Source of the DNA: CAYIYO01 sp964367715
Lineage (GTDB): Bacteria; Chlamydiota; Chlamydiia; Chlamydiales; Criblamydiaceae
Direction: 5' to 3'
DNA: 14,286 nt
Assembly: GCA_964367715.1 (NCBI GenBank)
Contig: CAYIYO010000049.1
Location: 1 to 14,286 of the forward strand
Positions 5,816 through 12,783 of this stretch are shown here, one piece after another (position 1 is the first letter of the stretch; the number at the start of each line of letters is the position of its first letter). A program made the translations under genes and the position numbers. Under the pieces are notes generated by a model. The model was given only the letters and a program-made list of their open reading frames with translations, was not told where the DNA came from and made no database searches.

Positions 5816-7663
5816 ATGGATCAACTAGAATTTGAAGAGCTATTAAATCTCATACAGAATGCTGATGAATCGGAAAGGGTTGAGGTCAAACGATCGGCTG
5901 AAAAAATTGGAGATAGCGCGTTAGAAACTATCTCTGCTTTCAGTAATGAACCTGGCTTGGGTGGTGGCTATCTAGTTCTCGGACTTACGAAGAACGATTC
6001 GAATAAAGCTCCTCGCTATAAAGTTACTGGGGTTTCTAATCCTGATAAACTTCAAAGTGAACTTGTGACCTTATGTCGTCAAAATTTTAATAAACCCATT
6101 CGACCTGCTATTGACATACTACTGCATCCAGAAGGGCCTATCATTGTTGCCTATATTTCTGAAGCTGAAACTTATGAGAAGCCTATTTTCATTAAAAGCC
6201 GAGGAATAGAGAAGGGAGCGTATCGAAGAATTGGACCTACAGATCAATTATGTACCCAAGAAGATCTCGATATGCTTTACCAATTTAGATCTCAGAAAAA
6301 ATTTGATAAAACAGTGTTGGAAGAGGCATCTTGGAAAGATTTCGATCCGCAAGCTATAGCGGCTTATCGTATGTATCGAAAAGAAGTTAATCCCAAGGCT
6401 AAAGAGCTTGCATGGAATGACCAAGAACTCATGATTGCCTTAAGAGCTTCCGTGGAAGTCAAGAACGTAATTAAACCAACAGTGTCGGGGATTATCCTGT
6501 TCGGAACTGAAATGGCTCTGCGTCGACTGTTTCCGATTTCATCGAGAATAGATTATATCACTGTCGAAGGAAGGGAATGGGTACCACATCCTGAAAAACG
6601 CTATTCGCAATGCTATGAATTTGGCGAGGCCCTTGTTTTGGCAATCCCTCGTGTCATTGCCAATATTATGCGAGATATCCCACATGCTTTTTCGATGCAG
6701 CCAAACAACATCTTCCGTAAAGATATTCCTCTAATCCCTGATGTTGTCATTAGGGAGGCTGTCTGTAATGCTGTCATGCATCGAGACTATAGGGCTGGTC
6801 AAACGATTCAAATTATCCGCTATGCAAATCGCATCGAATTTTTGAATCCAGGGTATTCATTGAAACCCGAGGATCAACTTGGACTTCCTGGATCAATAAC
6901 GCGTAATGATCAGATCGCTGAAGTGCTGCATGACTTACAAATTGCCGAAGTAAAGGGCACGGGGATTCGGACAATGCGTGAAGCAATGCGGGAAGCTAAT
7001 TTATCTGTCCCATTTTTTGAGTCAGATCGAACAGTTAATAAGTTCACACTAACATTACTGACACATCATTTTTTTGACGAGAAAGACATTGAATGGCTTA
7101 AAAATTTTAAAGAATTCGATCTGTCTGATGAAGAAGCTCGAACTCTTATAGTTGTCAGAGAAATGGGGGCGATCACTAATGCAGACTATCGAAATATTAA
7201 CTGTGTAGAAACCTTGACGGCTAGCGCCAGCTTGCGACGATTGAGAGATTTGGGTCTTCTCGAGCAAAAGGGCCGAAGCAATGCAACCTACTATGTCCCA
7301 ACAAGCAAATTATTAACTGGTCATATAAAGCCTAACCTTCAGAGTTCAAACCTACCTAGCTCTACTGAGTTAACTCTGAAGATAAGCGGCTTATCTTCAG
7401 AGTTAGCAGACTTACCTTCGGACCTTCAAAATGAACTAAAAGTGGTAGGAAAGCGTGTTAATCCTGAAAAAATGAAGGAAATAGTTAAACGTCTCTGTGC
7501 GATTCAACCATGGAAACTCCCAGAGCTGGCACAATTGCTTCGTCGTCATGCAAATTATATTAGGCAAAACTATCTTTTGCCTCTCATTGAGTCAGATGAA
7601 CTTGAATATCTATTTCCTCATCAACCTAACCATCCCCAACAAGCTTATCGGACAAAGAAATAA
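5816..7663 (+). CDS. AlbA_2 (Schlafen-like) DNA-binding and HATPase protein, RecG-like (COG2865)
   Basis: The product has 615 residues; ATG 5816 follows AAGGA at 5805-5809. Residues about 15-155 form the AlbA_2/Schlafen-like domain (VEVKRS with E23/K25, ISAFSNEPGLGGGYLVLGL, GAYRRIGPTDQLCTQED). Residues about 305-415 form a GHKL-type ATPase half: N box REAVCNAVMHRDY (N318, H322, D324), then IEFLNPG and the glycine loop GTGIRTM (381-387). A winged helix follows (about 437-495). A Ser/Leu-rich linker (505-540) comes next, and then a C-terminal domain ending NYLLPLIESDELEYLFPHQPNHPQQAY. Proteins of this class are often labelled RecG-like helicases but carry no helicase domain; they are thought to be nucleic-acid-binding regulators. 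The stop overlaps the recombinase start by one base (TAATG), indicating coupled translation. A perfect 16-bp inverted repeat lies in the linker. Confidence 0.85.
   Translation: MDQLEFEELLNLIQNADESERVEVKRSAEKIGDSALETISAFSNEPGLGGGYLVLGLTKNDSNKAPRYKVTGVSNPDKLQSELVTLCRQNFNKPIRPAIDILLHPEGPIIVAYISEAETYEKPIFIKSRGIEKGAYRRIGPTDQLCTQEDLDMLYQFRSQKKFDKTVLEEASWKDFDPQAIAAYRMYRKEVNPKAKELAWNDQELMIALRASVEVKNVIKPTVSGIILFGTEMALRRLFPISSRIDYITVEGREWVPHPEKRYSQCYEFGEALVLAIPRVIANIMRDIPHAFSMQPNNIFRKDIPLIPDVVIREAVCNAVMHRDYRAGQTIQIIRYANRIEFLNPGYSLKPEDQLGLPGSITRNDQIAEVLHDLQIAEVKGTGIRTMREAMREANLSVPFFESDRTVNKFTLTLLTHHFFDEKDIEWLKNFKEFDLSDEEARTLIVVREMGAITNADYRNINCVETLTASASLRRLRDLGLLEQKGRSNATYYVPTSKLLTGHIKPNLQSSNLPSSTELTLKISGLSSELADLPSDLQNELKVVGKRVNPEKMKEIVKRLCAIQPWKLPELAQLLRRHANYIRQNYLLPLIESDELEYLFPHQPNHPQQAYRTKK
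7371..7405. repeat. Perfect 16-bp inverted repeat inside the COG2865 gene
   Basis: TAACTCTGAAGATAAG (7371-7386) and its exact reverse complement (7390-7405) flank a CGG loop. A further copy of CTTCAGAGTT lies upstream at 7338-7347, in direct orientation to the right arm. All sit in the codons of the interdomain linker and keep the frame open. As RNA this would form a very stable hairpin ahead of the recombinase gene. Confidence 0.85.
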
Positions 7664-9168
7664 TGAAGGCTCTATTACTGGCTCGCGTTTCAAGCAAAGA
7701 GCAGGAGGAAGGACAATCTATCCCTGCTCAGGAGCGTCGTTTAAGAGAATATGCCGAAAGAAAAGGTCTGATTGTTGAGGAAGTTTTTAAAATTACCGAG
7801 TCATCGACTAAAAATACCCGCAAAGAGTTTGAGAAAATTTTAGAACGTATCCGTAAATCGCGTGAAACCATTGCATTAGTCGCCGATACAATCGATAGAG
7901 TCCCGCGCAGTTTTAAAGAATCAGTGGTTCTCGACAATTTGAGAAAAGATGGAAAAGTAGAAATCCATTTTATGCGTGAAGGATTGATTCTCAATCTTAG
8001 GTCAAATAGCTCTGATATTCTACGTTGGGATATAGGCGTCATGTTTGCTCGCAGTTATGTTCTCCAATTGAGCGACAATATTAAGCGGAGCAAGGAGCAA
8101 GCTGTAAAACGAGGAGTATGGATGGGTTTAGCTCCTACAGGCTATATACATGTCACGAACGATAAAGGAGAAAAGACAATTGTTCTCGACCCTGACCGAG
8201 CGCCTTGTATTAGGAAGCTATTTGGGATGTATGCCACAGGTAATCACTCTTTACAGACATTAAAAATAGCAGCAATTGAAATGGGTTTGAGGACTAAAAA
8301 AGGTGAACCCCTTGCCATCTCGCAAATCAATAAGATTTTAAAGAAGCCCTTTTACTGTGGAATGATGGATACCAAGTATGGGATCGTTGAGCATTGTTAT
8401 GAGCCTCTCATCTCACAAGCTTTATTCCAGCAAGTTCAAGATGTGATTAATGGCTTTCATAAAAAACCCCATAAGACGGCGATCAAGCCATTCATCTTTA
8501 AAGGACTGATCACTTGTTCTGATTGTGGATGTGTGGTTACTCCCGAAATTCATAAGGGACGCTATGTTTATTACAGCTGCACCAATGCCAAAAAGATTTG
8601 CAAACGAGTTTATGTAAAAGAAGAGGAACTGGTTAAGACTTTATCAAAATACCTGGATCAAATTGCTTTGAGTGAAGAACAAATAGCCAGTGTGACCAAA
8701 TATCTCAAAGAAATCCATGAATCAGAGAATCAGTTTCATGGAGAAAGCTTAACTGCTCTGCTAAAAGAACGGGACAAGATTCGAAAGAGATTGAGTCAAA
8801 TTTATGATGATAAGCTCGATGGGTTAATCGATGAAAAACTCTATCTTGAAAAAGTTCGAGAATACAAAAAGCGTCAGATTGAGATTGCCGAAGAGATGAA
8901 GAACCACGAAAAAGCAGACCAAAACTTTTATGTCACGGCAAACATGGTCATGAATTTGGCGGCACGTGCCAGAGAAATCTTCGAAAGTTCTGAAGTGGAT
9001 GAAAAACGTGAATTGTTGAATTTGGTATTTCAGAACTTAAAATTAGAGGGTAAAAAAATGCTCACGGAAGTCCGTGAGCCATTTTCTACTATGATCGGAT
9101 ATAAGGATCATCCAACCAATTGGAGGTGGAGAGAATCGAACTCTCGTCCTAAGCAAACTACATATTAA
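7663..9168 (+). CDS. Large serine recombinase (site-specific integrase)
   Basis: The 501-residue product begins MKALLLARVSSKEQ, with catalytic Ser10 and Arg8, and has the DR motif (D78-R79) and R82 of the resolvase fold (about 1-145). A recombinase domain follows (about 155-265; GLAPTGY, KILKKPFYCG). A zinc ribbon comes next (C285-x2-C288 ... C306 ... C313), then a long coiled coil (about 335-415). It would cut and join DNA through a serine linkage to integrate or excise the element. It starts at the TAATG overlap with the preceding gene. The natural family ending seems to be around GKKMLTEVREPF ... NW. The last residues (WRWRESNSRPKQTTY) are antisense of the tmRNA 3' end, and the stop lies within ssrA. 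This tail is a by-product of insertion next to an RNA gene. All core motifs are intact, so activity is plausible. Confidence 0.9.
   Translation: MKALLLARVSSKEQEEGQSIPAQERRLREYAERKGLIVEEVFKITESSTKNTRKEFEKILERIRKSRETIALVADTIDRVPRSFKESVVLDNLRKDGKVEIHFMREGLILNLRSNSSDILRWDIGVMFARSYVLQLSDNIKRSKEQAVKRGVWMGLAPTGYIHVTNDKGEKTIVLDPDRAPCIRKLFGMYATGNHSLQTLKIAAIEMGLRTKKGEPLAISQINKILKKPFYCGMMDTKYGIVEHCYEPLISQALFQQVQDVINGFHKKPHKTAIKPFIFKGLITCSDCGCVVTPEIHKGRYVYYSCTNAKKICKRVYVKEEELVKTLSKYLDQIALSEEQIASVTKYLKEIHESENQFHGESLTALLKERDKIRKRLSQIYDDKLDGLIDEKLYLEKVREYKKRQIEIAEEMKNHEKADQNFYVTANMVMNLAARAREIFESSEVDEKRELLNLVFQNLKLEGKKMLTEVREPFSTMIGYKDHPTNWRWRESNSRPKQTTY
9052..9079 (-). terminator. Intrinsic terminator of ssrA, inside the recombinase coding sequence
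   Basis: On the minus strand a 9-bp GC-rich stem, GCTCACGGA / TCCGTGAGC (9079-9071 and 9068-9060), is followed by A and seven T residues (9058-9052). It begins 41 bases after the ssrA 3' end. On the plus strand only CATTTTC follows, so it would act poorly in that direction. The same bases encode MLTEVREP of the recombinase. Confidence 0.75.
9116..9128. other. Putative island junction at the ssrA 3' end
   Basis: The ssrA discriminator base corresponds to 9121 and the acceptor strand to 9122-9128. Immediately outside, the expected TGG (CCA on the ssrA strand) is replaced by AAT at 9118-9120. The site carries the small palindrome CCAATTGG (9116-9123). The recombinase gene abuts it. This fits recombination exactly at the end of the tmRNA gene; the precise core dinucleotide cannot be fixed from one side. 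Confidence 0.5.
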
Positions 9169-9518
9169 CCACTACATGCTTATTACCCTGATATTTCACC
9201 ATCTCCTATGCAGGGTACCCCAATAGAGACAGAGAGCTTCATTTTATCTTGAAGTAAGGACCCTAGAAGCGACGGTTCCTTAAGCCATACCAAGAAAATT
9301 TACGATAGATCCTGCTTCCCTCGGTCCAGAATCAGGTTATCGGAGCAACTTAATCTGTTAGGATTAAGCGGCTACTTGGTCCATTTCAGCATAACCGATA
9401 TGGCCCGCAACTTTATTAGAGTTTGCAATTATTGTTTTATCGGATGATTAAAGAGGCCAACCGACATCCTCTGCATGCAATCAATACTTCATTTCCCAGT
9501 CGAAACCAGTACACCCCC
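9121..9518 (-). ncRNA. ssrA: tmRNA (transfer-messenger RNA)
   Basis: Read on the minus strand, the 398-base RNA begins GGGGGTGTACTGGTTTCGACT and ends GGACGAGAGTTCGATTCTCTC-CACCTCC-A. The GGGGGTG 5' strand pairs with CACCTCC, and GAGAG-TTCGATT-CTCTC is the T arm; both match the chlamydial form. With SmpB, tmRNA rescues stalled ribosomes and adds a degradation tag. The tag frame (9426-9364) reads ANSNKVAGHIGYAEMDQVAA and then TAA, following the resume region CAATAATT. The 20-residue tag is long, as in other Chlamydiae, and ends in the usual Ala-Ala. The RNA is intact, but CCA is not encoded. A strong promoter lies at 9535-9563, and a terminator lies within the recombinase gene that overlaps its 3' end. 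Confidence 0.95.
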
Positions 9519-9534
9519 AAAGAGTGATACCTTA

Positions 9535-9563
9535 ATTGTAGCATATAGATAAAATCCTTACAA
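9535..9563 (-). promoter_or_regulatory. Sigma70-type promoter of ssrA
   Basis: On the minus strand TTGTAA (-35, 9563-9558) and TACAAT (-10, 9540-9535) are separated by exactly 17 bases. Transcription would begin about ten bases before the mature 5' end at 9518, leaving a short leader for RNase P to remove. Confidence 0.72.
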
Positions 9564-9595
9564 GGCCGCTTTGGAATAAAGAAAATTTTATCAAC

Positions 9596-9624
9596 TGGAC
9601 ATTTTGGGGTAAACAGGGTATATT
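9596..9624 (+). promoter_or_regulatory. Sigma70-type promoter of ileS
   Basis: TGGACA (9596-9601) and TATATT (9619-9624) are separated by exactly 17 bases, each with five of six consensus positions. The start site would be near 9631, giving a leader of about 20 bases that contains the GAGGAG ribosome site (9638-9643). No T-box or other leader structure fits in so short a leader. Confidence 0.7.
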
Positions 9625-9649
9625 TGACGATCTTTAAGAGGAGAGAATT

Positions 9650-12600
9650 ATGTGGAAAGAAATCGAAAGTGAGAGCTTTAATGACCGAGAGATAAGAGTG
9701 CTGAAGCATTGGAAAGAGCACCGCGTCTTTCAGCGATCGGTGGATAAAGCCCAGTATAATCCTCAATTTACTTTTTATGATGGCCCTCCGTTTGCGACAG
9801 GACTCCCCCATTACGGACATTTGCTTGCCGGAACGATTAAGGACGTTGTCCCTCGCTATAAGACCATGAAAGGGTACTGTGTGCCGCGCCGTTTTGGCTG
9901 GGATTGCCATGGCTTGCCTGTCGAAAATGAGATCGAAAAAAGCTTTAATTTGTCTGGTGCGCGCTCGATTGAAGAGTTTGGGATCGCGAACTTCAACGAA
10001 GAGTGCCGTAAGATCGTGTTGCGCTATACTCAAGAGTGGGAAGAGGTGGTGACGCGAATGGGACGCTGGGTCGACTTTGATCATACCTACCGCACGATGG
10101 ACACCACTTTTATGGAGAGCGTCTGGTGGGTGTTCAAGCAGCTGTGGGAGAAAGGACTCGTCTACGAAGGATATAAAGTCATGCCCTTCTCGGCGAAGTT
10201 GGGAACTCCCCTCTCCAATTTTGAGGCGGGGGAGAATTATAAGGATGTGGATGATCCGTCCTTGACCGTTTCTTTTGTGCTGGAGAAAGATCCAAAGACA
10301 GCGCTGTTGGTGTGGACAACGACACCATGGACCCTTGTGTCTAACCTTGCGGTGATGGTGGGACCAGAGATCGACTATGTAAAAGTGGAAGACAAAGAAA
10401 AAGGACAATTCTTTATTTTAGCGGAAGGACGCCTTTCTGCCTACTACAAGAGTGAAGATCTCTATACTATTGTTGACCGCTTTAAGGGATCTGCGTTGGA
10501 AGGAACGCGCTATGTACCCCTGTTCGATTATTTTGCAGGAGAGGCGGCAAATGGAGCGTTTCGCGTAATTTTGGAGCCAACCGTTTCTGTTGAAGATGGA
10601 ACGGGATTGGTCCACTGTTCGCCGGCCTTTGGTGAAGTCGACTTTTATGCCGCACAACGCGAGAAAATTGCCCTTGTGTGCCCCGTGAATAACAACGGAA
10701 AATTCACGAGTGAGATTTCAGACTATCTCGACCTTTTTGTTAAAGATGCCGACAAAGATATCATCAAACGTTTGAAGGCGGCAGGACGTGTCGTGCACCA
10801 TGCAACATTACGCCACCGTTATCCCTATTGCTGGCGTTCTGATACTCCCCTTATCTACAAAGCCGTCAGCTCATGGTTTGTCAGCGTCGAAAAGATTAAA
10901 GATAAACTGTTGGCAGCAAATGCAAAGATCCATTGGACGCCTGCACACATCAAAGAAGGCCGTTTTGGAAAATGGCTCGAAGGCGCGCGCGACTGGGCGA
11001 TCAGCCGTAACCGCTATTGGGGAACTCCGATTCCTTTATGGCGTGCCGAAGATGGCGACATTTTAGTGATCGGAAGCATTGCAGAGCTCTCTAAGCTTAC
11101 TGGAACGACGCCAACCGATCTGCATCGTCATTTTATCGACGACCTAAAGATTACGGTTAAAGGAAAAGAGTATACGCGCGTTAGCGAAGTCTTTGACTGC
11201 TGGTTTGAATCGGGATCGATGCCGTATGCACAAAACCATTATCCATTTGAAAACCGCGACTTCTTCCAAGATAATTTTCCTGCGGACTTTATTGCAGAAG
11301 GGTTGGATCAGACACGCGGATGGTTTTATACCCTGACAATCTTGTCAGCGGCGCTATTTGACCAGCCTGCATTCAAAAATGTTATTGTCAACGGAATCAT
11401 CCTTGCTGAAAATGGCGAAAAGATGAGTAAGCGTTTGAAGAATTATCCGGATCCGATGGAAGTCGTCAAAAAATATGGCGCCGATGCTGTACGTCTTTAT
11501 CTGCTCCATAGCCCTGCGGTTAGAGCGGACGATTTATGCTTCAAAGAAGCAGGGGTGGAGCTTGTACTGCGACAGATTATGATTCCATTGTGGAACGCGT
11601 ACAGTTTCTTTATTACCTATGCAACGATTTATCAATGGAAGCCGCCAGAAGATGGCATCGACCGCGCAAACCAGCGTCCGGATGCAGTGATTGACCGTTG
11701 GATCCTCTCCAAGCTCAACCAGCTTGTGAAGGAAGTGGAAGAGGGCATGGACGATTATGATCTTAGTCGTGCTGTCGAGCCATTTATTGGCTATGTTGAC
11801 CTATTGACAAATTGGTATATCCGTCGTTCGCGTCGCCGCTTCTGGGAAGAGCAGCAATCGACTGATAGAGACCAAGCCTTTGAAACCCTGTACCATGTAC
11901 TGTTGACATTGTGCGAAGTGGCTGCTCCATTTGTTCCATTCATCACCGAATCGATGTACCTCAATTTACGCAAAGGAGCAATGCCCGACTCCGTGCATTT
12001 ATGCCGCTATCCGACATATGTCGATGCGCAGCGGGATGTTCATCTTGAAGTCGCAATGGAAGCGGTGCAGCGCGTTGTCAGCACCGGCCATGCCCTACGA
12101 AAAGAACAAAAACTTAAAGTGCGACAGCCGTTGGCCGATGTCACACTCGTCAGCGAAAGCGCCGAGATTCTTGCATTCTTGAAAGAGCAGCAACATCTGA
12201 TTGCTGAGGAACTGAATGTGAAAGCGATCCATTTCGACAACGAAGAAAGCAAATATGTGAAGCTAGAAGCGAAGCCTAACTTCCGTATCCTCGGAAAAAA
12301 AGTCGGCAAAAAGATGAAAGCGGCGCAAGAAGCCATCTTAGCATTCACCGCTGCCCAATTAGAAACTCTTCGTCGAGGAAAAACCCTCGACATCGTCGTC
12401 GAAGGCGAAACCGTCACGCTGACTCCTGAAGATGTCGAAGTCTCCCGCCATGTACGCGAAGGCATGGTCGCAGCAAATGATGGAAACATCACGATCATCC
12501 TCAACACCGTGCTGTCGGATGACTTGGAGATCGAAGGATTGGCGCGCGAAGTGGTCAACAAGATCAATACCATGCGCCGCGAACAAGGTCTCGCTGTGAC

Positions 12601-12778
12601 CGATAGAATTCAGGTCACAATGGAAACAACCCCCCGCGTACAAAAGTGCTATGAAGTGCATGGCGACTTCATTCGAGGAGAAGTTCTTGCGCTAACCGTA
12701 CACTTCGAATCCTGCAAAGGAGCAGAATGGGATCTTAATGGCGAACCCGCACAAATTGTCATCAATAAGGCGACATAG
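9650..12778 (+). CDS. ileS: Isoleucyl-tRNA synthetase, eukaryote-like type
   Basis: The 1042-residue class I synthetase charges tRNA-Ile with isoleucine in the cytoplasm. Motifs in order are DGPPFATGLPHYGH (HIGH-type HYGH at 54-57), GWDCHGLPVENEIEK, the editing-domain stretches (LLVWTTTPWTL, EDGTGLVHCSPAFGE), SRNRYWGTPIP, DCWFESGSMPYAQ, EGLDQTRGWFYTL, and KMSKR at 591-595. The anticodon-binding domain follows (DRWILSKLNQLV ... NWYIRRSRRRFW). The HYGH/KMSKR pair, the length and the lack of a C-terminal CxxC zinc module point to the eukaryote-like IleRS known from Chlamydia and from mupirocin-tolerant bacteria. The start is fixed by GAGGAG six bases before ATG 9650. Codons are visibly more GC-rich than in the island. 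It is divergent from ssrA and followed five bases later by the DUF2851 gene. Confidence 0.97.
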   Translation: MWKEIESESFNDREIRVLKHWKEHRVFQRSVDKAQYNPQFTFYDGPPFATGLPHYGHLLAGTIKDVVPRYKTMKGYCVPRRFGWDCHGLPVENEIEKSFNLSGARSIEEFGIANFNEECRKIVLRYTQEWEEVVTRMGRWVDFDHTYRTMDTTFMESVWWVFKQLWEKGLVYEGYKVMPFSAKLGTPLSNFEAGENYKDVDDPSLTVSFVLEKDPKTALLVWTTTPWTLVSNLAVMVGPEIDYVKVEDKEKGQFFILAEGRLSAYYKSEDLYTIVDRFKGSALEGTRYVPLFDYFAGEAANGAFRVILEPTVSVEDGTGLVHCSPAFGEVDFYAAQREKIALVCPVNNNGKFTSEISDYLDLFVKDADKDIIKRLKAAGRVVHHATLRHRYPYCWRSDTPLIYKAVSSWFVSVEKIKDKLLAANAKIHWTPAHIKEGRFGKWLEGARDWAISRNRYWGTPIPLWRAEDGDILVIGSIAELSKLTGTTPTDLHRHFIDDLKITVKGKEYTRVSEVFDCWFESGSMPYAQNHYPFENRDFFQDNFPADFIAEGLDQTRGWFYTLTILSAALFDQPAFKNVIVNGIILAENGEKMSKRLKNYPDPMEVVKKYGADAVRLYLLHSPAVRADDLCFKEAGVELVLRQIMIPLWNAYSFFITYATIYQWKPPEDGIDRANQRPDAVIDRWILSKLNQLVKEVEEGMDDYDLSRAVEPFIGYVDLLTNWYIRRSRRRFWEEQQSTDRDQAFETLYHVLLTLCEVAAPFVPFITESMYLNLRKGAMPDSVHLCRYPTYVDAQRDVHLEVAMEAVQRVVSTGHALRKEQKLKVRQPLADVTLVSESAEILAFLKEQQHLIAEELNVKAIHFDNEESKYVKLEAKPNFRILGKKVGKKMKAAQEAILAFTAAQLETLRRGKTLDIVVEGETVTLTPEDVEVSRHVREGMVAANDGNITIILNTVLSDDLEIEGLAREVVNKINTMRREQGLAVTDRIQVTMETTPRVQKCYEVHGDFIRGEVLALTVHFESCKGAEWDLNGEPAQIVINKAT

Positions 12779-12783
12779 AAATC

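Noticed and set aside
5816..7663. Calling this gene a true RecG helicase
   Set aside because: There are no Walker A/B or helicase motifs; the visible domains are AlbA_2, a GHKL-type ATPase half and winged helices.
9124..9168. WRWRESNSRP tail as a functional recombinase domain
   Set aside because: It is the antisense translation of the tmRNA T arm and acceptor stem, a known pattern in proteins that read into tRNA-like genes.
9437..10408. 323-residue open frame on the minus strand
   Set aside because: It is antisense to ileS and ssrA, has low-complexity His/Arg-rich sequence and no recognisable domain; a shadow of the GC-richer ileS codons.
12040..12573. 177-residue open frame on the minus strand
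   Set aside because: Antisense to ileS, dominated by Ser/Thr/Arg as expected for a shadow frame, with no ribosome site.
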